A DNA stretch of 64,000 nucleotides, taken from positions 436,616,617 to 436,680,616 of the forward strand of contig CM046875.1 of the NCBI GenBank assembly GCA_025667525.1, read 5' to 3'. Every line of letters starts with the position of its first letter. Position 1 is the first letter of the stretch. Below, in pieces: positions 54,205 through 64,000 of the stretch. The translations under genes and the position numbers were made by a program. The notes beneath the pieces were generated by a model. The model did not search any database, was not told the origin of the DNA, and saw only the letters and a list, made by a program, of their open reading frames with translations. This DNA is from Glebionis coronaria (lineage: Eukaryota > Streptophyta > Magnoliopsida > Asterales > Asteraceae).

Positions 54205-54400
54205 CATTTGATACTGGAGATTTTGTATGTTGAAAGTTCGTTCTCGATATCCTCTCGAATTGATCTCGGTCTTAAGTGGAATGATTGTTCTTGGTTACTA
54301 AAAAAAGGGTTTGGATTTTTAAACTACTAAATGACAAATGCTCTAAATTATAAACTTAAATTTTAAAAGTAATTAGATTAATAACAATTGATAAAACTTG

Positions 54401-54437
54401 AATTAAAATTAAAATTAAAATTAAAATTAAAATTAAA
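54401..54437. repeat. AATTAA hexamer run (outer LTR)
   Basis: About six units of AAAATT. The inner LTR has the matching run at 57401-57437. Confidence 0.9.
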
Positions 54438-54524
54438 GTTACAGCAAAAATATAAGTGAGAAATAAAGAAACATTAAAGAAACAGTAAAGAAACAGTAAG
54501 GAAACAGTAAAACTACCCAGAAGA

Positions 54525-54912
54525 AACTGATTCGGAAGTTTGAACCTTGATTCGGAAATTTTGATCCGGAACTTTTGATCCGGAAGTTTTAGGAATCCTT
54601 CACTCGGAACTTACTTCGGAAGTTTATCTGGAACTTGGTTCGGAACTTCGTTCGGAAGTTTGGCTCGGAACTTTTCACCCGGAACTTTACTCTGAAATTT
54701 ATTCGGAACTTTGGTTCATTCGGAAGTTTTTACTCATTCGGAACTTTCTAAAAGGAAACTCATTCGGAACTTTTGGAAAACAAATTCATCCGGAACTTCT
54801 TAAACTCATACGGAACTTTCATTCATCCGGAAGTTTAAGTTCATTCGGAACTTTTGGAAAACAGCTTTATTCGGAACTTTGGTTGTTCATCCGGAACTTA
54901 CTGTTCATCCGG
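54525..54912. repeat. Array of 23 TTCGGAAC/TCCGGAAG motifs (outer Athila LTR)
   Basis: I count about 23 copies of (T/C)(T/C)CGGAA(C/G)TT in 390 bp with irregular spacing. In sense the array lies 440-840 bp downstream of the TATA box, so it would be transcribed. Confidence 0.9.
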
Positions 54913-55352
54913 AAGTCTGGGAAACCCAGATACAGTCGTTTTACCCGAAGAACAAGGGAAAATGTTTTGATCCAAAAATCACCAAGTTTTTCACCAAAAA
55001 CTTAAATACAACTTAACACAAATGATTTACTAACCAATAACTACAAATCCCATCAACAAAAACATAAATCCCAACAACTTTTGAAGATCAAATCAAATAA
55101 AATAAAAACTAAAAAACTTGAAAAGAAAGATGATGATGAACAAGATGAAATGGAAAGATTAAACAAGAACTTTGTATTGATGATTTAATGTATTCAGCAA
55201 TAACAAAAGAAAGATGAAAATTACAAGATTAAAATTAGAAGATCAAGATCACCAAACACCCTAGTGGTGTTGGTGATGGGACGAACTAAAAAGAGAGAAA
55301 AGTGGGGAAGAAGAAAACTAAAACTAACTAACTAAATGTGTGAGGGGTGGCC

Positions 55353-55362
55353 TATTTATATA
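55353..55362 (-). promoter_or_regulatory. Athila LTR TATA box (outer copy)
   Basis: TATATAAATA on the - strand, about 445 bp into the LTR, in a GGCTATATAAATAGGCC context; identical in the inner copy at 58425-58434. Confidence 0.7.
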
Positions 55363-55807
55363 GCCTTGTCTTTTGGTTGGTGAGTGGGCTTTCTCCCGTT
55401 CTTCTTGTCTTCTCGTCTTTTCAGAAAAGTTTACGTTTTCGATTCTGATTCGGGATTTGTCGTCGATTAAATTCAACTCGTCTTCTAATTTCTTCGTTTA
55501 ATAGACTTGAGTTTCTTCGACTTATGTAAATCTTCCATCTTTGGTCCTTTTCTTCGATAAATCTTCGAATAGGCCCAGTGACTTCAAATCTTTTGCATCT
55601 CTTGGACAATAGACTTTATCTTGAGTCCTTTTCTTCAGTAAAACCCGTGCAATCCCATGTTTTCTTCAATATTCATCCGGTTGGCTCTGAAAACACAATA
55701 AACACAAAAACCACGCATAATTCCAAACAAATGATATTAAATACGTGTTTTGGTCTCGTTTTAGCCAGAATTAAATGGTAAAAGGATGGGTGTTTACACA
55801 CCTATCA

Positions 55808-57201
55808 AATCCCCTACACTTAACCATTGCCATGCCCTCATGCAATGCTTAGTGATAAAGCAAATTTACACTTTTCTCATAATTAATCAACCTTGGCCTT
55901 ATTCAAATACTACTAAACAAAAATTAAAGTACTAAAAGGAGTTAAAACTTTAAAGGAAACAAAAGGATAGAAAACCATTTTCACTTGAAAATAGCTACAT
56001 GGAAATAACTTGCAAAGAGATCAAGGACTTACATTAGGGCTTTGGTGCTGCGCAGATTTATCACCCTCAAGTTTCACGTTCCCCAAACTAAGCTTAAAAA
56101 CGAGATCATTGTTATTAGAAGTTAGCAAATCAAACACTTACACACATGGCTTAATTAAATGCTTAAACTCCCTTATACCTAGGTGTATCTCTTATATTTT
56201 ATTTTTGTCTTAGAATGATCATGAAGATGCATTTTTGGACTTATTTCGATAGTTTATTAAGGCTGAAAGCAAAGTAGGACGATTTGATCAATAGTTAGCT
56301 AAAGGACAAAATCTCTTAAAACTCCTTCTCGGGATATCAAAAAATTCATATCTTGGCATAACTCGGTTCACGATTTGAGACCTTTCTCGGGCCGATATTT
56401 GGCATGTACTTCATACTTCATATCTTCGAGAGATGTTCTTGAGATAATGGTCTTCTCATCGTAATGGAGTTTCTTCACTTTGGAGACTTTTGAGGGGTAC
56501 TCCAACTTTGTTGACCACGACTTCATGATTATTTCTTCAATCTCTAATTGGGATTTTGAGATACAACGATCCGCCTCCTTTTCGGACTTGGATCTATTAA
56601 TCCTCATACCTTGTTAGGGTCTTTTCGGATAGACTTCTCCATGATCTTTACGGGAGTTGATTGCTTTTCGTCGTGAGTCTTGATCCTTCATATTGACTTT
56701 GGGAATAATGCTTTTCACATCACTTTGGATCTTTAGCAATAAAATGGAATCCTCATGCCTTGTTAGGGCCTTTTCGGACTCGCCAATCTTCGCACCCCGC
56801 TTCATAAGTTATGCCTTGGCTATGAACTCTTATCATTACCGAGCAACTTTTAAACGATCTTGGGCTAGAAGCTAAGTAACCTTTCAAATCGTACGACCTT
56901 ACTTATTGCAGATAATTTATTTGCAAGGTGATGGGAGAATAGGCAAATAATTACACCAAGTAAGCTTGTGCAAGAATACCGACTTATAATTGACTCTATC
57001 ATTTCTCGTCCTCCACAATTCAAAATCTCAAGTAATGAGACTCGTGGACACTTAGCCTAATAAACCAATTAAGGTCTACATGGTTAAGGATACTAGCTAG
57101 AATAAACTTGGATAAGTCTATTCGGGTTGAGTCAAAATAAACGCAACGGGCCTAATATGTCAAAGACTTCTAAACTAGCTACACCACTTTATTAATATTT
57201 T
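55808..57201 (-). repeat. Duplicated Athila 3' UTR segment
   Basis: About 1.39 kb nearly identical to 58880-60267. It starts, in + order, with the polypurine complement AATCCCCTACACTTA and ends TTATTAATATTTT, where it meets the end of the inner LTR directly. Short ORFs (e.g. 56614-56805) recur in both copies and resemble no known domain. Confidence 0.88.
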
Positions 57202-57535
57202 TGATACAGTGGTTTTTGTATGGGTTCAGATTAAATCTCGGTATCCTCTCGAATTGATCTAAGCCTTAAGTGGAATGATTGTTCTTGGTTACTAAATAAA
57301 AGGGTTTGGTTTTCTAGCCTACTAAATATTAAATGATTAAAAATTTAAACTTAAATTTAAAAGTAATTGAATTAATAACTATTAATAAAACTTGAATTGA
57401 AATTAAAATTAAAATTAAAATTAAAATTAAAATTAAAGTAACAGTTAAAATATAAATGTGAATTAGGAATCAATAAAGTAACAGGAAGGAAATAGAAACA
57501 GTAAGAAAACAGTAAAACTACCCAAAAGAAATTGA

Positions 57536-57999
57536 TTCGGAAGATTGAACCTTGATTCGGAACTTTTCACCCGGAAGTCTTCATTCGGAACTTTTTTTTA
57601 AAAATCCTTCATTCGGAACTTTCTTCGTAAGTTTGGTCGGAACTTTCACCCGGAACTTTACTCGGATCTTTGGTTCATCCGGAAGTTTTGCTTCATTCGG
57701 AACTTTAGGTTCATCCGGAAGTTACTATTCATCCGGAACTTTAGACTGACTCGGAAGTTTTGAAAAGGAAACTCATTCGGAACTTTTTGAAAAGAAGTTG
57801 ATTCGGAACTTAAGTGTTCATCCGGAACTTTTTAATTCATCCGGAACTTTTAGACAAAAGACTCATTTGGAACTTTTTTACTCATTCGGAACTTCTAAAC
57901 AAAAATTCATTCGGAACTTTTAAGGAACATATTCATCCGGAACTTCTTAGTTCATTCGGAAGATGGGTGTTCATCCGGAACTTTGGTGTTCATCCGGAA
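57536..57999. repeat. Array of ~25 TTCGGAAC-type motifs (inner Athila LTR)
   Basis: About 25 copies in 465 bp. Number, order and spacing differ from the outer LTR, so the array evolves faster than its surroundings. Confidence 0.9.
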
Positions 58000-58424
58000 C
58001 CTGGGAACACAGATACAATACCTTTACCCGAAGAACAAGGAAACACGATTTTAATCCAAAAATCACCAAGTTTTTCACCCAAATCTTAAATAAACTAATC
58101 ACTAAGCATCTACTAACCATAAACTACAAATCCCATCAACAAAAACACAAAACCCAACAACTTTTGAAGATCAAAATCAAGAAAATAAGAACTTAAGAAC
58201 TTAAAGAGAAAGATGATGATGAACAAGATGAAAAGGAAAGATTAAACAAGACTTTGTATTGATGATTGATGTTTTAACAATAACAAAAGAAAGATGAAAA
58301 TTACAAGATTAAAATTAGAAGATCACCAAACACCCTAGTGGTGTTGGTGATGGGACGAACTAAAAAAAGAAAAGTGGGGAAGAAGAAAACTAAAACTAAC
58401 TAACTAATTGTGTGAGGGGTGGCC

Positions 58425-58434
58425 TATTTATATA
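58425..58434 (-). promoter_or_regulatory. Athila LTR TATA box (inner copy)
   Basis: TATATAAATA on the - strand in the same context as 55353-55362. Confidence 0.7.
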
Positions 58435-58879
58435 GCCTTGTCTTTTGGTTGGTGAGTGGGCTTTCTCCCGTTCTTCTTGTCTTCTCGTCTTTTCAGAAAA
58501 GTTTACGTTTTCGATTCTGATTCGGGATTTGTCTTCGATTAAATTCAACTTGTCTTTTAATTTCTTCGTTTAATAGACTTGAGTTTCTTCGACATATATA
58601 AATCTTCCATCTTTGGTCCTTTTCTTCGATAAATCTTCGAATCGGCCCAGTGACTTCAAATCTTTTGCATCTCTTGGACAATAGACTTTATCTTGAGTCT
58701 TTTTCTTCGGTAAAACCCGTGTAATCCCATGTTTTCTTCAATATTCATCCAGTTGGCTCTGAAAACACAATAAACACAAAAACCACGCATAATTCCAAAC
58801 AAATGATATTAAATACGTGTTTTGGTCTTGTTTTAGCCAGAATTAAGTGGTAAAAGGATGGGTGTTTACACACCTATCA

Positions 58880-60810
58880 AATCCCCTACACTTAACCATT
58901 GCCATGCCCTCATGCAATGCTTAGTGATAAAGCAATTTTACATTTTCCTCATAAATAATCAACCTTGGCCTTATTCAAATACTACTAAAATTAAAGTACT
59001 AAAAGAAATTAATACTTAAAAGGAAGGAAAGGGATAGAAAACCATTTTCACTTGAAAATAGCTACATGGAAATAACTTGCAAAGAGATCAATAACTTACA
59101 TTAGGGCTTTGGTGCTGCGAAGATTTATCACCCTCAAGTTTCACGTTCCCCAAACTAAGCTTAAAAACGAGATCATTGTTATTATAAGTTAGCAAATCAA
59201 ACACTTACACACATGGCTTAATTAAATGCTTAAACTCCCTTATACCTAGGTGTATCTCTTATATTTTATTTTTGTCTTAGAATGATCATGAAGATGCATT
59301 TTTGGACTTATTTCGATAGTTTATTTAGGCTGAAAGCAAAGTAGGACGATTTGATCAATAGTTAGCTAAAGGACAAAATCTCTTAAAACTGCTTCTCGGG
59401 ATATCAAAAAGTTCATATCTTGGCATAACTTGGTTCACGATTTGAGACCTTTCTCTGGCCGATATTTGGCATGTACTTCATACTTCATATCTTGAGAGAC
59501 GTGCTTGAGATAATGGTCTTCTCATCGTAATAGAGTTTCTTCACTTGGAGACTTTTTAGGGGTACTCCAACTTTGTTGACCACGACTTCATGATTATTTC
59601 TACAATCTCTATTTGGGATTTTGAGATACAACGATCCGCCTCCTTTTCGGACTTGGATCTATTTATCCTCATACCTTGTTAGGGTCTTTTCGGATAGACT
59701 TCTCCATGATCTTATGGGAGTTGATTGCTTTTCGTCGTGAGTCTTGATCCTTCATATTGACTTTGGGAATAATGCTTTTCACATCACTTTGGATCTTTAG
59801 CAATAAAATGGAATCCTCATGCCTTGTTAGGGCCTTTTCGGACTCGCCAATCTTCGCGCCCCGCTTCATAAGTTATGCTTTGGCTATGAACTCTTATCAT
59901 TACCGAGCAACTTTTAAACGATCTTGGGCTAGAAGCTAAGTAACTTTTCAAATCGTACGACCTTACTTATTGCAGATAATTTATTAGCAAGTGATGGGAG
60001 AATAGGGAAATAATTACACCAAGTGAGCTTGTGCAAGAATACCGACTTATAATTGACTCTATCATTTCTCGTCCTCCACAATTTAAAATCTCAAGTAATG
60101 AGACTCGTGGACACTTAGCCTAATAAACCAATTAAGGTCTACATGGTTAAGGATACTAGCTAGATAAAACTTAGGTAAGTCTATTCGGGTTGAGTCAAAA
60201 TAAACGCAACGGGCCTAATATGTCAAAGATTTCTAAACTAGCTACACCACTTTATTAATATTTTTGACTTTTAAACAGGATATATACATATGAAAGCAAC
60301 GATAAAAATTTAAAAATTACGACTAAATGGCCAAAGTTAATAAAAAATTTGAAAAATGTTGAAAAAAGGATTTTCTGGTTAAATGAAGGCATTTTCATGG
60401 AAAAGTCCACTTAAAACTTCGATAGAAGACCCCCCTACACTTAAGATAAACATTGTCCTCAATGTTTAAGCATGTGGGAAAAGTTTACCCTACACTTATG
60501 ACATTGTGGACGTTGGTTAACTGAAGTTAAGGAAGAGACGACTAAAGTGATCAATTTCAAATGTGAGTATGACGAAAATTGAATCACGATAGTTGAGAGA
60601 TAGAACCGGATTTTGGATAACACGGGAGCACGGTTCTTCAAAGATTCCAAGAGTGCACTTATCCCTGTAATCACATCACCACACAAAGACAAACACGATA
60701 GAGGTCCCCCTACACTTAGGAGGTTAAAACATAAAGGATAGATACTCGGGCTGCCTCCCGAGGAGCGCTTGTTTTTTAAAACCGAGTCACGAGCCTGACT
60801 CGACCCAAAA
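58880..60810 (-). other. Athila 3' UTR between integrase and inner LTR
   Basis: 1.9 kb without a credible ORF; the envelope-like ORF known from some Athila elements is not evident. TAAGTGTAGGGG-type purine tracts on the - strand occur at 58894-58880 (directly before the LTR), 60443-60430 and 60718-60706. Confidence 0.75.
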
Positions 60811-63800
60811 TTAGTTCATGGGGAACGTGGTGAGGGATGGAATCACCTCCTGAGAGGTGTCCTCACCAAAGTACAACTTCACTCGTTGGCCATTCACCTT
60901 AAAATTTGGTCCATCAGGTTGAGCGAGCTCGAGAGTACCATATGGAAAAATTTTGGCAATGGTGAATGGGCCGGACCAACGAGATTTGAGCTTTCCCGAG
61001 AAGATTTTCAACCGAGAGTTAAAAAGTAAGACTTTGTCTCCAACATGGAACTCTCGGTTTTTGATCTTGGAGTCGTGAATGAGCTTAGTTCTTTCCTTAT
61101 AGATCAAAGAATTTTCATAAGCCTCATTACGGAGTTCATTGAGCTCATTGAGTTGGATCTTGCGTAGGTCACCGGCTTTGTTTATATCAAAATTAGCCCA
61201 CTTCAAGGCCCAATAAGCCTTGTGCTCCAACTCAATGGGGAGGTGGCACGCTTTTCCGTACACAAGACGATAAGGCGTACAGCCGATCGGGGTCTTGTAA
61301 GCAGTACGGAAAGCCCACAAAGCATCATCAAGTTTATCAGCCCATGAGGCACGATGTTCTCCCACAGTTCTTTCAAGAATTCGCTTCAGTCCTCGGTTGG
61401 ATATTTCAGCCTGGCCATTAGTTTGTGGGTGGTAGGCCGTGGAAAGACGATGATTTACACCGTACTTAGCCATGACTTTAGCAAATTGGTCATTGCAGAA
61501 ATGAGTCCCACGATCACTAATAATGGCACGAGGCACACCGAATCTGGCGAATAGAGCTTTCAAAAAGTTACAAACCACCCTTGCGTCATTAGTGGGTAAG
61601 GCTTTGGCTTCAACCCACTTTGAAACATAGTCAACGGCTACAAGGATGTATTTGTTTCCTTTAGAAGAAGGGAATGGCCCCATAAAGTCGATACCCCAAA
61701 CATCAAAGATTTCACACTCTTGAATGAAATTCTGAGGCATCTCGTCTTTATGTGTGATCGTGCCTTGTTTTTGGCAAACATCACATCGTTTAACCATATC
61801 GTGAGCGTCACGATATATGGAGGGCCAATAAAATCTCGAATCAAACACTTTTTTAGCGGTGTAGTTGGGACCAAAGTGACCACCGGTGGGTCCTTTGTGG
61901 CAAGCATCAAGGATTTCTGACGCTGCCGGTCCATCAACACATCGGCGGATAATCAGGTCGGCACATTGTTTGAATAGGTAAGGGTCGTCCCAAAAGTAAG
62001 TCTTGATGTCGGTGAAGAACTTTTTCTTTTGTTGGGATGTCAACCCTTCCTTGAGAATTCCACCCGCCAAGTAGTTTGCAAAGTCCGCAAACCACGGGGT
62101 TTCATTCGACTTCGAGTTTATAGACATTAAGGTCTCCAAGGGAAAAGAATCATTGATTTCTTTGTTCGGATGATCCCCCTGGTAAGGATCCTCAAGTCTG
62201 CTGAGATGGTCCGCGGCTAGGTTTTCTGCTCCTTTTTTATCGCGAATTTCGATTTTAAATTCCTGGAGCAGCAAAACCCAGCGAAGAAGTCTTGGTTTGG
62301 AATCTTGCTTTGTCAACAAGTACTTCAACGCGGAATGATCGGTGTACACAATTGTTGTAGAAAGGACAAGATAGGGGCGGAATTTTTCAAAGGCATAGAC
62401 AACAGCTAAAAGCTCTTTTTTGGTTGTCGTATAATGCAATTGTGCCCCTGTCATCGTCTTGCTAGCGTAATGGATCGGTTGGAAGTGTTTGTTCACTCTT
62501 TGTCCAAGAACCGCTCCAATAGCAAAATCACTAGCATCGCACATCAACTCAAAGGGAAGCTCCCAATTAGGGGTAACCAAGACGGGTGCCTTAGTTAGCT
62601 TATCCTTAAGCGAGTTGAAGGCTTCAAGACACTCTTTGGAAAAGATAAAAGGAGAATCTTTTTCCAAGAGGTGGGTCATCGGGCGAGCAATTTGAGAAAA
62701 ATCTTTGATGAATCGACGGTAGAAGCCCGCATGACCCAGGAAACTTCTCACACCCTTCACGGTTGAAGGTGGAGGCAACTTTGCGATAACATCGACTTTA
62801 GCACGGTCTACTTCAAGACCGGCTTTCGAGATCTTATGTCCCAGCACGATGCCTTCTTTTACCATAAAATGGCATTTTTCCCAATTCAAAACTAGGCGAG
62901 TGTCTTCGCACCGCTTGAGCATACGTTCCAAATTGGCAAGGCAAGAAGAGAAAGAATCCCCGAAAACAGAGAAATCATCCATGAAGACTTCCATGGTTTG
63001 TTCAACCATGTCATGGAAGATAGCTAACATGCACCTTTGGAAAGTCCCGGGCGCATTACATAAGCCAAAAGGCATTCTTTTGTAAGCAAATGTGCCATAG
63101 GGACAAGTGAATGTCGTCTTCTCTTGATCTTGGGGATCGATGGGTATTTGGAAATAACCCGAGAAACCATCAAGAAAGCAGTAATATTCATTACCGGCTA
63201 AACGTTCAAGCATTTGGTCCATAAAAGGTAGAGGGAAATGATCCTTTCTCGTGGCATCATTGAGTTTGCGGTAGTCTATACAAACTCTCCACCCAGTAAC
63301 GAGACGAGTGGAAATCAACTCGTTGTGTTCATTGGGAACAACGGTTATTCCGCCTTCCTTGGGCACACAATGGATTGGACTAACCCATGGTGAATCCGAA
63401 ATAGGGTAAATCATACCCGCATCAAGAAGTTTGATAACCTCTGTTTTGATGACTTCATGTATTTTTGGATTCACCCTTCGTTGGCTTTGAATTGTGGGCT
63501 TAAAGTCATCCTCCATGAGAATTTTGTGTGTGCAGAAGTGAGGATCAATTCCACGAATATCCGAAATCTTCCAAGCAATAGCCTTCTTATGATCTTTCAA
63601 TACGGCGACAAGTCGGGCTTTTTCTTCTTCTTTTAGGTCCTTTGCGATGATGACGGGCGACTTCTTCTCTTCTTCAAGGAATACATACTCGAGATGGGGC
63701 GGCAACTCCTTAAGTTCTAAATCCGGAGGATTTTCGACGGGAGGCGTATTCGAAGTCGGAGTATCGATAGCAATGACCGTGGGAGATGGAGGAGAAGGAT

Positions 63801-64000
63801 TGTCTTCGGTGAGAAGATTGTCAAAGAAATTCATGTCTTCATCCCCATCGGTGGGAGAATCATTAGTAGTTAAATTCACATCTCCCATGGTATCTTCAAG
63901 ATTGTTCCAAAATAAATCACTATCTCCAAATAGAGACAATGATGAATCAATAGAGGACACGGTCTCAACATTGGGAAGAGAGGTAGGAATACTTTTGCAA
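60811..64000 (-). CDS. Athila pol: RT, RNase H and integrase, open to the window edge
   Basis: One frame of more than 1,060 codons without a stop. It runs past the right edge (upstream codons read LPNVET), so gag and protease are outside and no start is assigned. From 63960: acidic linker; [13 protein letters not shown] (~87); RT with [50 protein letters not shown] and catalytic FMDDFSVFG (~330); RNase H with [16 protein letters not shown] and [10 protein letters not shown]; integrase zinc domain [13 protein letters not shown] with CDVCQKQG; triad in [22 protein letters not shown] and [10 protein letters not shown]-terminus [20 protein letters not shown] and ending LTTFPMN. No chromodomain, as expected for Athila. 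All catalytic residues look intact, so this may be a recently active copy. Confidence 0.93.
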   Translation of the reverse strand, partial: CKSIPTSLPNVETVSSIDSSLSLFGDSDLFWNNLEDTMGDVNLTTNDSPTDGDEDMNFFDNLLTEDNPSPPSPTVIAIDTPTSNTPPVENPPDLELKELPPHLEYVFLEEEKKSPVIIAKDLKEEEKARLVAVLKDHKKAIAWKISDIRGIDPHFCTHKILMEDDFKPTIQSQRRVNPKIHEVIKTEVIKLLDAGMIYPISDSPWVSPIHCVPKEGGITVVPNEHNELISTRLVTGWRVCIDYRKLNDATRKDHFPLPFMDQMLERLAGNEYYCFLDGFSGYFQIPIDPQDQEKTTFTCPYGTFAYKRMPFGLCNAPGTFQRCMLAIFHDMVEQTMEVFMDDFSVFGDSFSSCLANLERMLKRCEDTRLVLNWEKCHFMVKEGIVLGHKISKAGLEVDRAKVDVIAKLPPPSTVKGVRSFLGHAGFYRRFIKDFSQIARPMTHLLEKDSPFIFSKECLEAFNSLKDKLTKAPVLVTPNWELPFELMCDASDFAIGAVLGQRVNKHFQPIHYASKTMTGAQLHYTTTKKELLAVVYAFEKFRPYLVLSTTIVYTDHSALKYLLTKQDSKPRLLRWVLLLQEFKIEIRDKKGAENLAADHLSRLEDPYQGDHPNKEINDSFPLETLMSINSKSNETPWFADFANYLAGGILKEGLTSQQKKKFFTDIKTYFWDDPYLFKQCADLIIRRCVDGPAASEILDACHKGPTGGHFGPNYTAKKVFDSRFYWPSIYRDAHDMVKRCDVCQKQGTITHKDEMPQNFIQECEIFDVWGIDFMGPFPSSKGNKYILVAVDYVSKWVEAKALPTNDARVVCNFLKALFARFGVPRAIISDRGTHFCNDQFAKVMAKYGVNHRLSTAYHPQTNGQAEISNRGLKRILERTVGEHRASWADKLDDALWAFRTAYKTPIGCTPYRLVYGKACHLPIELEHKAYWALKWANFDINKAGDLRKIQLNELNELRNEAYENSLIYKERTKLIHDSKIKNREFHVGDKVLLFNSRLKIFSGKLKSRWSGPFTIAKIFPYGTLELAQPDGPNFKVNGQRVKLYFGEDTSQEVIPSLTTFPMN

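Larger units (their letters stand above)
54209..55807 (-). repeat. Athila LTR, outer copy (1599 bp)
   Basis: In sense it starts TGATAGGTGTGTAAACACCC at 55807 and ends CTCCAGTATCA at 54209, giving inverted termini TGATA/TATCA. It follows a polypurine tract. TATA box and motif array are listed separately. ORFs inside (e.g. 55421-55609) lie upstream of the TATA box and are not called. Confidence 0.8.
57202..58879 (-). repeat. Athila LTR, inner copy (1678 bp)
   Basis: Same termini as the outer copy. Most of it is near-identical, but the first ~50 bp on the + strand (57202-57245) and the motif array differ noticeably from the outer copy. Confidence 0.82.
54209..64000 (-). mobile_element. Athila-type gypsy element, 3' part, with duplicated 3' end
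   Basis: On the - strand from the right edge: an RT-RNaseH-integrase frame (to 60811), a 3' UTR (60810-58880), an LTR (58879-57202), then a second copy of the last ~1.39 kb of UTR (57201-55808) and a second LTR (55807-54209). The pol type ([22 protein letters not shown]) marks the Athila lineage. Its left end abuts the broken LTR of gypsy-C. I see no clear target duplication: the left flank is TCATT, and the other flank is outside the window. Confidence 0.88.

Noticed and set aside
54525..54912. Heat-shock elements in the TTCGGAA arrays
   Set aside because: The canonical site needs TTC and GAA two bases apart (TTCnnGAA). Here they are one base apart, so the match is only superficial.
55421..55609. 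62-codon ORF in the Athila LTR, repeated at 58493-58681
   Set aside because: It lies upstream of the TATA box, so it would not be on the element transcript; the repeat is due to the duplicated LTR.
57814..58089. 91-codon + strand ORF with repeated HPELL/RNF units
   Set aside because: It merely translates the TTCGGAAC motif array in an antisense frame.
1..64000. tRNA, rRNA, CRISPR arrays or ordinary host genes
   Set aside because: No cloverleaf-like tRNA, rRNA stretch, regular CRISPR-type repeat or non-retroelement coding region with recognisable domains was found. Primer sites resembling tRNA ends are explained by LTR elements.

Overview
The window reads as plant nuclear DNA made almost entirely of nested LTR retrotransposons. 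I find no host gene, rRNA, tRNA or CRISPR array. Every long reading frame is retrotransposon gag/pol or an element-borne ORF, and most are broken. Primer sites of the plant form TGGTATCAGAGC, chromodomain-bearing gypsy integrases, an Athila-type pol and a copia gag with a long coiled-coil spacer point to a eudicot. From remembered similarity of the copia gag/spacer and gypsy gag proteins to those of composites, Asteraceae is my best guess (inference, not searched).

Left block (1-24952). A SIRE/Maximus-like copia element on the + strand is the oldest visible layer: its RNase H tail is at 6002-6282 and its 3' LTR starts at 24953. It is cut by (a) a chromovirus LTR ending at 6001, itself cut by copia-1 (1-5417, - strand); (b) an odd element at 7172-12581 that contains a palindrome of almost 4 kb; and (c) gypsy-A (12872-23764, - strand, 5-bp duplication TTGTA), nearly intact with a single stop codon in its polyprotein frame.

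Middle block (24953-41846). SIRE-like LTR start, AT-rich low-complexity DNA, then a + strand chromovirus LTR (gypsy-B) spanning 26699-40427. It is split by the complete but decayed copia-2 (27665-38464, - strand, duplication TATAG). Just past gypsy-B's primer site sits the 3' end of a third copia (copia-3, 40860-41846).

Right block (41847-64000). Copia-3 is cut by gypsy-C (41847-54204, - strand), a chromovirus with two stop codons in gag-pol and an unusual extra 400-codon ORF ahead of gag. Its right LTR breaks off where an Athila-type gypsy element begins (54209 to the window edge). That element has an open RT-RNaseH-integrase frame and a tandem duplication of its [3' UTR + LTR].

Most striking signals: the 4-kb palindrome of LTR arms; a hairpin-rich 3' UTR shared by copia-2 and copia-3 with pairing-preserving changes; arrays of a TTCGGAAC-type motif in two unrelated families; perfect or near-perfect palindromes beside the TATA box in three copia LTRs; the extra ORF of gypsy-C; and ~111-bp LTR repeats carrying telo-box-like motifs.
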